From TC-15 sp034437275 (GTDB lineage Bacteria; Chloroflexota; Anaerolineae; Aggregatilineales; Aggregatilineaceae), in contig DAOTUD010000115.1 in NCBI GenBank assembly GCA_034437275.1, positions 1-38,381 of the forward strand: a stretch of 38,381 nucleotides of DNA, written 5' to 3'. The notes beneath the pieces were generated by a model. It was not told where the DNA came from. It did not search any database and saw only the letters and a program-made list of their open reading frames with translations. Each line of letters starts with the position of its first letter. Position 1 is the first letter of the stretch. Below, piece after piece: positions 9,143-17,221 of this stretch. The position numbers and the translations under genes were made by a program.

Positions 9143-11980
9143 TTACTTCATGCCGGTGGTGGCGATCCCGGTCGTGATGTAGCGCTGCAAGAACGCGAAC
9201 ACCAGCGTCACCGGCAGCAGCGTGAGCACCGTCATTGCCAGGATGTAGTTCCACTGGACGTTGAGGTTGCCCTGGAAGTTATTGAGCGCCACCGGCAGCG
9301 TATATAGATCGTTGCGCGTGACCACGATCAACGGCCACAGGAAGTCGTTCCACCGCCACATCACCGAGAAGATCGCCAGCACCGCCAGCGCAGGCCGCGC
9401 CAGCGGCAGGATCACCTGCCAGTAGATGCGCCACTCGCTCGCGCCGTCAATGCGGGCCGAGTCGAGCAGTTCGTCGGGGATCGTCAACATATACTGGCGC
9501 AGCAGGAAGACCCCGGTCGGGGTGGCCGCGCCCGGAATGATCAGGCCCCACAGATTGTTGGCCCAGCCGACCTCGCTGATCACCAGGAAGGCCGGGATCA
9601 GGATCACCGACACCGGCACCATCAGCGTGCTGATGATGATCAGGAAGATGGTGTTGCGCCCCTTGAAATGGTACTTGCTCAGCCCGAAAGCCGCCATGCT
9701 GTTGATCAACAGGGTGATCGCCGTCGCGCCGACGGTGACGATCACGCTGTTGCGGAGGTACGTCAGGAAGTCGAAGCTGTCGATGGCTCCTTCATAGTTG
9801 CCGGTATCGAAATAGACCGACCGGACGACCTCGGCGTTGTCGCGCAGCACTTGTGTCGCCCCGTAGGGGTATTCCCGCGAGGGCGGGACCTCCGGCGGAT
9901 TGTCCAGGTCGATCATCATCACGTAGGTGCGCTGGTCAGTCTGGGGCGCATCGCCCTTGGCGTTCCACACGGCGGCCATCTCCCGCATTCGCTCGACACG
10001 GTACAGCGGCAGCGGTTCGTCATAGCCCGGCACCGCGACCGTCACCCGGCTGAGGCGCGGATCATCCATCGCGATATCGAAGGTATCCACATCCGATTCG
10101 GCACTTTCCGGGTTATAGAACGCCGGATCGTATAATTTGCGGATGTAGGGGATCGTCACCTGCTGCGGATCGTCGACGATCACCACATCGTCCTCGACAT
10201 CCAGGTCCATCAGCGCGGCCAGCGTCGCCTGGGAGCCGTCCTGGTGCGTGACGGTAAACAGCGGTAGTTCCCACGTTTGCAGCCCCATGTCGACCGTCTG
10301 GCCGGTATCCTGCGCGGCCAGGTCGGCGGGCTTCCTGACCAGCTCGGGCCGGTCGCCCAGGTCGTCGGGCGGCACCATGCGCAGGTAGACTTCACCGCCA
10401 ATTTCGATTTCCTGCAAACTGCCGTCCGGGTCGACCAGCGCGGCCATCGCGGCAGGGGTGCCGTCCTCCAGCATGACCTCGTACACGGTGAGCGTCGTCG
10501 TCTCGAACGTCACCGCGACCGTTTCGCCCTCGATTTCCTCGGCGTTGTTCGCCAGGACCATCACCGGCGGCGCGCCGGGGTTGTCCGGGTCGATCATGCG
10601 GTAAAACGGCCTGTTGGCGACCCCCGCCTGGGCCAGCCGCACCGGACCGCTGGCGAGCGCCACGTCGTACAGCGCGTGTGCTTTGTCCGCCAGCACGGTC
10701 TGCGGCCCGGCGTCCGGGTCGGACGGGTCGAGCAGGCGCAGCGCCCCATCAACGCTTTCCGACGGCAGCGCCGCCATGTCCAGCTTGACGTCATAGCGGA
10801 GCAACTCACGCTCGTAGCCCTCGACCTGCACCCGAACCCGGCTCAGGCCCGGATCGTCGGAGAGCAGTTGGATCGGCTCGCTGCCCGGTGCGTCGAGGTT
10901 GACCAGCGTGATCGTGGGCATCTTGACAAACTGGCGTCTCTTGACGTCGCCTACTCCCGGCAACTGGATCATTTCCTGCATCTCGCCATCGACCTCATAC
11001 CGGTACAGCGTCAACGCCAGCGAATCATAGCCCAGGTCAATGGTGAGGCTGGTGAACTGGTCCTCGAGCGCCTCTTCGGCCTCGGTGGGGGATAATGTCC
11101 CTTCGCTGACCCACACCTCGACCGGCGAATAGCGGTCGGTGGTCACCACCCGGTTTTCCATCGGGATCGGGGATTCGTCGAGGCACTCGACGTCATCGGC
11201 GGTGCGGCACTCGGCGTCCTGCTTGGGCATCATGCGCACAAACGTGTTAGCGGACTTGTGCACCACCTGGAAGCTGCCGTTGGGGTCCACCAGCGCCGCC
11301 ATACGCGCAAAAGTGCCGTCGGGCAGATCGACGTCGTATACCTTCAACTGGGTGCGCGTGTAGGGCACTTCCATCAGCACATTGCCGCCAGCACCTTTAT
11401 AGGTGCCGGGGGTCTGGCTGTCGCTCCGGATCGTCTCGCGCGTGGTACTGCGCACCAGGATCGGCTGCGCGTCGAGGTCGGTTGGGTCCAGCACGCGGAT
11501 GAAACTTTCCTCATAGCTGTCGCGCTCGACCAGCCGCCCCTCGACCGACGCCAGCGTATACAGCGGCGAGGCGTCCTGTTCCAGCACCGGCACCGACTGC
11601 TCGCCGGGTTGGTCCACATCGATCATGTAGATATACTTTTCGGTGGGCCGCCACTCCTTCGGCTGGGCGCTCGTCTCGCCCTCGCCGCCGGTATCCAACA
11701 GCGCCGCCATGTGCCGGGAGGAGCCGTCGTCCCAGGTCACGTCATAGACCGGCAGGGCTTGCTGGTAATCCTCATCGTCGATGGAGACGGTATCCTGGCG
11801 ATAGGGCAGGAAGGTGATCGGCTTCTTGTTGATCAACGAGGGGTGCTTGAAGGACGACATCACCAGCCACAGCACCGGCCCGAACATGACCACCACCCCG
11901 GCGGACAGATAGAGATAGGACAGCACATCGGTGATGTCGAAACGGCTGCGTCCGTGTAAGCGGGTTAGAAACCTGAACAT
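9143..11980 (-). CDS. MalG-type ABC sugar permease with a giant repeat-containing extracytoplasmic insert
   Basis: This 945-residue protein is about 3.3 times the usual 280 for MalG-type permeases. Residues 20-43 are TM1. The remaining core starts near 735 with FLTYLRNS, followed by TMs near 743-765, 776-798, 808-826, 864-886 and 911-931. The cytoplasmic EAA-type loop (SARIDGASEWRIYWQ, 841-855) contacts the ATPase. Between TM1 and TM2 lies a soluble, acidic stretch of about 630 residues with degenerate repeats, described separately. By topology it is outside the membrane, where MalF of E. coli carries its binding-protein-contacting loop. The frame is continuous and repeats are diverged at the protein level, so an assembly error is unlikely. 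It is one base from the MalF-type gene. No ATPase gene is in the operon, so a shared MsmK/UgpC-like ATPase is expected elsewhere. Confidence 0.9.
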   Translation of the reverse strand: MFRFLTRLHGRSRFDITDVLSYLYLSAGVVVMFGPVLWLVMSSFKHPSLINKKPITFLPYRQDTVSIDDEDYQQALPVYDVTWDDGSSRHMAALLDTGGEGETSAQPKEWRPTEKYIYMIDVDQPGEQSVPVLEQDASPLYTLASVEGRLVERDSYEESFIRVLDPTDLDAQPILVRSTTRETIRSDSQTPGTYKGAGGNVLMEVPYTRTQLKVYDVDLPDGTFARMAALVDPNGSFQVVHKSANTFVRMMPKQDAECRTADDVECLDESPIPMENRVVTTDRYSPVEVWVSEGTLSPTEAEEALEDQFTSLTIDLGYDSLALTLYRYEVDGEMQEMIQLPGVGDVKRRQFVKMPTITLVNLDAPGSEPIQLLSDDPGLSRVRVQVEGYERELLRYDVKLDMAALPSESVDGALRLLDPSDPDAGPQTVLADKAHALYDVALASGPVRLAQAGVANRPFYRMIDPDNPGAPPVMVLANNAEEIEGETVAVTFETTTLTVYEVMLEDGTPAAMAALVDPDGSLQEIEIGGEVYLRMVPPDDLGDRPELVRKPADLAAQDTGQTVDMGLQTWELPLFTVTHQDGSQATLAALMDLDVEDDVVIVDDPQQVTIPYIRKLYDPAFYNPESAESDVDTFDIAMDDPRLSRVTVAVPGYDEPLPLYRVERMREMAAVWNAKGDAPQTDQRTYVMMIDLDNPPEVPPSREYPYGATQVLRDNAEVVRSVYFDTGNYEGAIDSFDFLTYLRNSVIVTVGATAITLLINSMAAFGLSKYHFKGRNTIFLIIISTLMVPVSVILIPAFLVISEVGWANNLWGLIIPGAATPTGVFLLRQYMLTIPDELLDSARIDGASEWRIYWQVILPLARPALAVLAIFSVMWRWNDFLWPLIVVTRNDLYTLPVALNNFQGNLNVQWNYILAMTVLTLLPVTLVFAFLQRYITTGIATTGMK
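9845..11758 (-). repeat. Degenerate tandem protein repeats inside the MalG-type permease (residues about 75-712)
   Basis: The insert alternates two motifs. Motif A is of the type VYDVxLxDGTxAxMAALVDP. It is clear at residues 78-97, 214-233, 499-518 and 574-592, and eroded near 325, 395, 437 and 659. Motif B is of the type YxRMIDxDNPGxxPxxVL. It is clear near 116, 459, 532 and 686, and weaker near 160, 247, 351 and 414. Together this suggests about seven or eight modules of roughly 60-90 residues, rich in Asp and Glu and low in Cys. The pattern was found by eye. Boundaries are approximate. Confidence 0.75.
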
Positions 11981-11981
11981 G

Positions 11982-13022
11982 CTATGCTCCTTCTGCCTCG
12001 CCGCCGCCTGCCATACGCAGTTGGGCCAACGTCAACGTCAACAACACAATGGCCAACACCAGCGACGCCGAGGCCGCCAGGCCGAAATTTGGCGGATCGT
12101 TGACAAAGGCAGTCTCGTAGATGTATTGCACGACATATTTCGTGGCAGTGCCCGGCCCCCCGCCGGTCAACACAAAGACTTGATCGAAGACTTGCACCGC
12201 CCGTATCAAGGCCAACACCAACACGACCGTCATGGTCGGCATCAGCAGCGGCATCGTGATCGCCCGGAAGCGCAGCCAGGCGTTCGCGCCGTCGATTTCG
12301 GCGGCCTCGTACAACTCCGGCGGGATGGCTTGCAGCCCCGCCAGCAAAATGAGCGTGAAGAAGCCCATCTGCGCCCAGTCGGTGACGGCAATCGCCCAGA
12401 AACGCGGCCACGTGGGGTCGCGTTCCAGGAAGTGCACGCGGTCCAGGCCGAGGGAGATCAGGGTTTCGTTCAGCAGACCGCTTTCGTAGCGCAAAATCCA
12501 CTTCCAGATCAAGGCCACCACCACCGGCGACAACAACACCGGGAAGAAAAAGGCGCTGCGGAAAAAGCCGCGCCCCATGATCTTGCGGTTCAACACGATG
12601 GCGGTCAGCAAGGCCCACACGACCATCGTGCCCACCTGGGTCACCACAAACACAAACGTGTTGGAGACGCCGTACCAGAAATAATCGGACCCGGCGGCGC
12701 ACGTTTTCGGCTCCAGGTAATTGCCGCAGTCAAACAGGGTTTGTAAATTGTCCAGCCCAACGAAGTCCCGGTTTTTGAGCAACATCGAGTCGCCCGCCGT
12801 AAACCCGTAGTAGAAGTTGAGCACCATCGGCAGCAAAATAAAAATGCCGAAAATCAATAAATTGGGCAGCACAAAAAAGTATGCCATCCGCCGCACGCCG
12901 AGCACATCTTGCAACCGGCTCAGTCCGATATCCAGCGCGTTGAAGACCAACACAAACGGCGCAGTCACCACCCGTAATACGATTTGTTTCACGTTAGCAT
13001 AGGCTCGCTTTGTATTTTTCAT
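11982..13022 (-). CDS. MalF-type ABC sugar permease
   Basis: This 346-residue inner-membrane protein has several hydrophobic segments: near 46-70 (FFVLPNLLIFGIF), 118-140, 155-175, 210-230, 260-285 and 315-335. It carries a canonical EAA loop, YEAAEIDGANAWLRF, about 240-255. It pairs with the enlarged MalG-type permease encoded one base downstream and with the solute-binding protein just upstream, forming a carbohydrate importer of the CUT1 type. The segment before TM1 is longer than usual, and a small Cys-containing external stretch (DCGNYLEPKTC) follows the first external loop. The ribosome site before ATG at 13022 is weak, so the start is less certain. Substrate from context: sulfoquinovose or its glycosides. 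Confidence 0.92.
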   Translation of the reverse strand: MKNTKRAYANVKQIVLRVVTAPFVLVFNALDIGLSRLQDVLGVRRMAYFFVLPNLLIFGIFILLPMVLNFYYGFTAGDSMLLKNRDFVGLDNLQTLFDCGNYLEPKTCAAGSDYFWYGVSNTFVFVVTQVGTMVVWALLTAIVLNRKIMGRGFFRSAFFFPVLLSPVVVALIWKWILRYESGLLNETLISLGLDRVHFLERDPTWPRFWAIAVTDWAQMGFFTLILLAGLQAIPPELYEAAEIDGANAWLRFRAITMPLLMPTMTVVLVLALIRAVQVFDQVFVLTGGGPGTATKYVVQYIYETAFVNDPPNFGLAASASLVLAIVLLTLTLAQLRMAGGGEAEGA

Positions 13023-13116
13023 AAGGATTCAGAGCCTTTCCCCTCGCCAGGTGGACGATAAAGAAGTTCCAGGCCACCGGAAAGCCGGCAGCCTGGAAGA
13101 TGAACGTCAGCGTAGC

Positions 13117-14406
13117 CTACTCTTCGGCCATCGCTTCGTCTACGGTTTCCTGAATCTTCTGGATCGCTTCATCCAGCGTCAGCTCATCCACAATCACCTG
13201 CGTGACACGATCGCGGATCGCGGTGTTCAGCACGAAGGTGTAGGGGTGATACTGCAGCGCGTAGGCTTCCGGCATCAGCTTCGGAATTTCGCCCAAGAAC
13301 ACGTTCAGCTCATCCGCGTTGCTGATATAGTCAACACCCGTCTGCGCCAGCCCGATGTGGCCGGGGATGAACAGCGTCTGGGCCGAGAATTCACCCAGCA
13401 CGTCCTGGCTGGCCAGGTAGTCCATCACCATCGAGACCTCTTCGGGGTACTCGGTGGATTCCATAGCAACCATCACCGCGCCGCCGGGGATACCGGTTGC
13501 GCCGCACGGGCCGCTAGGATTGGGGATCGGTTCCCACGCGAAGTCGTCACCGATCTTCTCGGCAAACTGGCCAACCTGCCAGCTGCCGGACATGTAGAAC
13601 ACCAACTCGCTGTTGATGAAATACTCATTGGCAGCCGCATACTCGCCACCACTGCCGGCCCACACGGCCAGCGGGGTGATCTCGTCTTCGTGCCAGCCGA
13701 TGATCATTTCGGCGGCGGTACGGAAGCCCTCGGAATCAACGGTGAAGGTACTATCTTCGTTGACGTAGGTCGCGCACAAGCTCAGCGACGGCCCCCAGAA
13801 GCGGTGACCGGAACGGTCAATCGCCATGGCGTAGGGCGTGCCGGTGGCTTCGGCAACCTCGACGGCGGCGGCTTCCCACTCGTCCCAGGTGACTTCGTCT
13901 TTCTCATCGATCGGGACGGCCACACCCGCATCCTCGAACAGGGTGCGGTTGATGTACGGACCGGTCACCGTGAACTGGGTCGGATAGCCATACAGGCCCT
14001 CACCAGTGGGGTCCTCGCGCATCGAGTCCAGCACGGCCTCGGGGAAGTTCGCCAGCCAGTAGTCCGGGTCCTCGACGTAGGGCGTCATGTCCAAATAGTA
14101 TTCTTTGAAGCGAGCCATGTTGGTCACGCGGGCCATATCGGGCGGGTCGCCGCCTTCAATCTGGGCCTGCAGCACGGTGTGGAGATCGGCATAGGCTACG
14201 ATATCGATCTCGACGTTGATGCCCGGATGGTCAGCTTCGAAGCGGTCCAGCAGATCGCGCAGGACTCCGCTCTCGTTGCCATCGTCGTACCACATAATCC
14301 GCAGGGTGACTTCGTCGTCGCCATCCTGGGCCATCACTGCCGGAACCAGCGCGGTCAGCGCCAGCGCCACTACGACCAACAGTCCAATCAGATTGCGCTT
14401 ACTCAT
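13117..14406 (-). CDS. Extracellular sugar-binding protein of the CUT1 importer
   Basis: This 429-residue family-1 solute-binding protein has a typical opening after the leader: VTLRIMWYDDGNESG, then DLLDRFEADHPGINVEIDIV. Residues 1-26 form a Sec signal peptide ending VMA. There is no lipobox Cys, so it is not a lipoprotein and must be retained in another way, or the cell has a wall or layer that holds it. AAGGAG precedes ATG at 14406. It lies between the isomerase and permease genes, with its own upstream AT-rich element shared with the regulator gene, so it may have a boosted or separately controlled transcript. Ligand unknown from sequence; a sulfosugar or its glycoside is inferred. Confidence 0.9.
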   Translation of the reverse strand: MSKRNLIGLLVVVALALTALVPAVMAQDGDDEVTLRIMWYDDGNESGVLRDLLDRFEADHPGINVEIDIVAYADLHTVLQAQIEGGDPPDMARVTNMARFKEYYLDMTPYVEDPDYWLANFPEAVLDSMREDPTGEGLYGYPTQFTVTGPYINRTLFEDAGVAVPIDEKDEVTWDEWEAAAVEVAEATGTPYAMAIDRSGHRFWGPSLSLCATYVNEDSTFTVDSEGFRTAAEMIIGWHEDEITPLAVWAGSGGEYAAANEYFINSELVFYMSGSWQVGQFAEKIGDDFAWEPIPNPSGPCGATGIPGGAVMVAMESTEYPEEVSMVMDYLASQDVLGEFSAQTLFIPGHIGLAQTGVDYISNADELNVFLGEIPKLMPEAYALQYHPYTFVLNTAIRDRVTQVIVDELTLDEAIQKIQETVDEAMAEE

Positions 14407-14425
14407 CGTTTTCTCCTTACACTAA

Positions 14426-14456
14426 TCTACGAAAGGTTAAAAAGGGTAGATTTAAT
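14426..14456 (-). promoter_or_regulatory. Candidate ROK-regulator operator upstream of the binding-protein gene
   Basis: On the minus strand ATTAAATCTACCCTTT (14441-14456) matches an element directly in front of the ROK gene (17083-17098) at 15 of 16 positions. Here it is also part of a TCTAC...GTAGA inverted repeat (14426-14430 and 14446-14450) lying 20-50 bases before ATG. The sharing with the regulator gene suggests an operator for the same protein. Confidence 0.45.
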
Positions 14457-14503
14457 TTTGTGAACAGTGTTTTTGGCTCGATCGCATCCCTCCTTTCGGG
14501 TGT

Positions 14504-15847
14504 CTACAGTCGCAGTACAGGAATTTCCAGCAGGTCGGCCAGGGCCAACAATGCCGGGACATAATCACCATAGGTCAGGGCCAGATGATGTTCCAGCCCT
14601 TCGGACAGCATAGTATCCAGCACCTCGCTCGCCGGGCGGTCGAAACGGACCACGCCGGACGTCCCGGTGAAGCTCAGTGGGGCGCGCAGCATCTCGCCGC
14701 TGCCGATCACCAGGCGGTAACTGCCGGTGGCTTCGCTCAGGCGGGCCAGAGTCACACGGCCCGGCTTCAGCGGGAATTCCATCAATAAGGGCAGTTCGCG
14801 GTTGGAGTGGATCGTCGCGCGGGGGGTGCTCTCGGGGTCGGCCATGGCCAGCGGCGCTTTGCCGCAATGCCACACCACCACCGAGTCGTTGTCAGTATCG
14901 AACGACACCACGTCCGTGCCAAGCGCCGGTTCGCCGCTGAGCCATTGCAGCATCAACTGCGTCACCGTGCCGTTGACGTCCGTCTCGCAGCTACACGGGA
15001 TGGCGGCGTTGTTCAACATCGAGGACGAGCCGCACGCCGCGCAGCCCAGGTTGGTGAAGAATTCCGGCCAGCAGCGCAGCGCGAATCCGTCCAATTCTTC
15101 CTGGCGGGCGATCGCGCGCAGCGCCAGGTACGTGCCCAGCGTGCGCCGCAGCGCGGGCTGGTCCATCTCGTCCAGCCCGTCGAGCTGGCCGCGCAGATCG
15201 TCAACAAGAGCATCGACCGCCCCGGCATCAGCCGCGCGCGCGCCCTCGAACACGGTGTTCAGGTCCAACTGCATCAGTTCCACCCCGAACCGGCGCTTGA
15301 GCGCCTCGGGGGAGGGGCGGCAGGTGTCGAAGCCGGCGGGTTGCTCGCCGATGCGCCCGATCATGGCGTGCTTCAGGCGGCGGTGTACATAACCGGCCTG
15401 GGCGACGGTCTGCACCTTTTGCGCAGCGGTGGGATCGTCCGGGTCAGCATAAATGTAATCGTAGCGCCGCCCGGCCCGCGCCAGGCTGTGGCCCGCCAGA
15501 TTGATCCCACACAGCGAATTGAGGCGCAGCCGGCCTCCGGTGCGCGCTTCGGGGACCGCCCACAACACCAGCGGCGTGTCGACGGCTTTGGCCAGCGCCA
15601 TGATCATGGTGCTGTCGGCGAACGTGGCCTGGAACACGACCACCAGGTCCGGCGGGTCCGCCGCCAGTTTTTCGGCGGTCTGCTGGGCCTCGTCCAGGCT
15701 GGTGACCAGGGCTTCGCCGCCGGACACCATCATGCCGGTCGCGACCAGCGCGGCGCGGGCCTGCTGCGTCACCTGCTCGGCGAGTGGGATGTCGAAGGTG
15801 GTGCGGGCGATAGGTACCAACGCCAGTGTAATCTGCTGTGCATTCAT
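14504..15847 (-). CDS. Fucose/arabinose-isomerase-fold sugar isomerase, probable sulfoquinovose isomerase
   Basis: The protein is 447 residues from ATG at 15847. It shows the layout of the L-fucose/L-arabinose isomerase fold: a Rossmann-like first domain with PPDLVVVFQATFADS near 85-98, and a C-terminal metal-binding region with RCWPEFF near 260 and PCSCETDVNG near 284-293, where the acidic residues would bind the divalent metal. A GHSLARAG stretch lies near 119-126. Known SQ isomerases of the sulfo-TAL pathway belong to this superfamily, and transaldolase is downstream in the same operon. The start overlaps the ROK stop as TGATG, a sign of translational coupling. An isomerase for fucose, arabinose or another sugar cannot be excluded from sequence. 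Confidence 0.75.
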   Translation of the reverse strand: MNAQQITLALVPIARTTFDIPLAEQVTQQARAALVATGMMVSGGEALVTSLDEAQQTAEKLAADPPDLVVVFQATFADSTMIMALAKAVDTPLVLWAVPEARTGGRLRLNSLCGINLAGHSLARAGRRYDYIYADPDDPTAAQKVQTVAQAGYVHRRLKHAMIGRIGEQPAGFDTCRPSPEALKRRFGVELMQLDLNTVFEGARAADAGAVDALVDDLRGQLDGLDEMDQPALRRTLGTYLALRAIARQEELDGFALRCWPEFFTNLGCAACGSSSMLNNAAIPCSCETDVNGTVTQLMLQWLSGEPALGTDVVSFDTDNDSVVVWHCGKAPLAMADPESTPRATIHSNRELPLLMEFPLKPGRVTLARLSEATGSYRLVIGSGEMLRAPLSFTGTSGVVRFDRPASEVLDTMLSEGLEHHLALTYGDYVPALLALADLLEIPVLRL

Positions 15848-17082
15848 CAAAATGTAACCTCGGACTGTTCGTAGAAGAAAGCGTCCAGCGCCAGCGACGC
15901 CGCGCCGACCACCCCCGGATTCGGGCCGAACGTCGGCGGGCGCAGCACGATCTGCTCGCCCAGGTTGGCGAACGCGCGCTGGCGCAGTGTGTGTTCAACC
16001 GTCGGGAACAGTAAATCTTTCCCCTGAGCGAAGATGCCGCCCAAAATGATCATCTCCGGGCTGAGTGTGTTCACCAGGTTGGCCAGCCCCAGCCCCATGT
16101 AATAGGCGCGCTCGTCGAGCATGGCCTTTGTTGCGACATCCCCGGCGCGGGCGGCCTCAAATACGCGCTCGATGATGGGCTGGTCCTGGCATTTCAAGTG
16201 CTGGGCCAGGATGCCGGACCGGTCCGCGTTGGCGATGGCTTCGGCCTGCCGCAAGATGACCGGCTCGGACACCAGGGTCTCCAGGCAGCCCGTGTTGCCA
16301 CACCGGCAGGGCGTGCCGTTCTCGACCAGGATGGTGACGTGCCCGATCTCGCCGGCCCCCGCGCCGCCCCGGTACAACTGCCCACCGACGACGAACCCGG
16401 CCCCTACGCCGATGCGCGCATACACGAACGCCAGCACATACACATCCTTCGCCGCGCCGAACATCGCTTCGGCCAGGGCCATCGCGCGCACGTTGTTATC
16501 GACGAACACCGGCAGCTCCAACCGTTCCGCGAACCAATCGCGCAGCGGGATGTTGTGCCAGCCCAGGTTCGGGGCCAGCACATTCACGCCAGTGTACGGG
16601 TTCACCAGGCCGGACGCCCCAACCCCGACCCCGATGATGTTTTTGGGATCGGCGCCGCTTTCGACGATGCAGCGTTCGGTCATGGCGTACACCTGATGCA
16701 GCACATTCTCGGCTGGCTGCTCGATGTCATGGTCAAGCTGGAAGGTGCACACCGGGTGCGCATACAGATCGGCCATCGCCACGCGCACACTGCCCACGCC
16801 GATGTGAATGCCAATCGCGAAGCGCGAATCCGGCACCAGACGCAGCGCGGTACGCGGGCGCCCAACGCCGCGGTGCTGTTCGGTGCCGTTTTCTTCGACA
16901 ACGCCGTGATCCAGCAGTTCGGTGATGAGATTGGTGACGGTAGTGGTGGAAAGCCCGGTGAGCTTGGCGATGCGCACGCGCGAAACCTGCCCGTGCTGCA
17001 GCATGGTGAGCAAGATGGCACGGAGGTTATGGGATTTGATGGCACTTGAACTGCTGCCAGTCAAGGAGCGCCGGGTCGCCAT
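15847..17082 (-). CDS. ROK-family transcriptional regulator of the catabolic operon
   Basis: The protein is about 411 residues from ATG at 17082 (MATRRSLTGSS). The N-terminal winged helix at about 15-70 includes SRVRIAKLTGLSTTTVTNLI. A sugar-kinase-like ROK domain follows, with GIHIGVGSVRVAMADL, EIGHVTI and the zinc motif CRCGNTGCLE. It resembles XylR/NagC-type repressors that sense a sugar. Its gene opens the operon and is coupled to the isomerase gene by TGATG. No Shine-Dalgarno site stands before ATG. Instead an AT-rich element that recurs before the binding-protein gene abuts the start, which fits autorepression. Confidence 0.92.
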   Translation of the reverse strand: MATRRSLTGSSSSAIKSHNLRAILLTMLQHGQVSRVRIAKLTGLSTTTVTNLITELLDHGVVEENGTEQHRGVGRPRTALRLVPDSRFAIGIHIGVGSVRVAMADLYAHPVCTFQLDHDIEQPAENVLHQVYAMTERCIVESGADPKNIIGVGVGASGLVNPYTGVNVLAPNLGWHNIPLRDWFAERLELPVFVDNNVRAMALAEAMFGAAKDVYVLAFVYARIGVGAGFVVGGQLYRGGAGAGEIGHVTILVENGTPCRCGNTGCLETLVSEPVILRQAEAIANADRSGILAQHLKCQDQPIIERVFEAARAGDVATKAMLDERAYYMGLGLANLVNTLSPEMIILGGIFAQGKDLLFPTVEHTLRQRAFANLGEQIVLRPPTFGPNPGVVGAASLALDAFFYEQSEVTF

Positions 17083-17098
17083 AAAGGGTAGCTTTAAT
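17083..17098 (-). promoter_or_regulatory. Candidate autoregulatory operator abutting the ROK start
   Basis: Read on the minus strand this is ATTAAAGCTACCCTTT, ending at the base before ATG. It differs from the element at 14441-14456 in one of 16 positions. It lies downstream of the predicted transcription start, where a bound repressor would block elongation. A TTAATTAA palindrome (17111-17118) lies between it and the promoter. Confidence 0.45.
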
Positions 17099-17149
17099 CT
17101 CTTAAAACAATTAATTAAGCAAGGTAAAAAATTAAATCCATTTCCTATC

Positions 17150-17179
17150 ACTATACCGAATTTAGGGGCTGGCTGTCAA
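17150..17179 (-). promoter_or_regulatory. Sigma-70-type promoter of the ROK-led operon
   Basis: Minus-strand TTGACA (17174-17179, perfect -35) and TATAGT (17150-17155, five of six for -10) are 18 bases apart. The predicted start near 17143 gives a leader of about 60 bases before ATG at 17082. The leader includes the AT-rich palindrome and the shared 16-base element. This is the strongest promoter seen upstream of the sulfosugar-like operon. Confidence 0.75.
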
Positions 17180-17221
17180 GCATTTGAAGGTTAAATTTTT
17201 TCTACGCACCGCTTCAGGTGG

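Noticed and set aside
9143..11980. Enlarged permease as a frameshift, fusion or assembly artefact
   Set aside because: The frame is open throughout, repeats are diverged at the sequence level, the acidic character fits an outside domain, and both membrane ends join as in a normal MalG protein.
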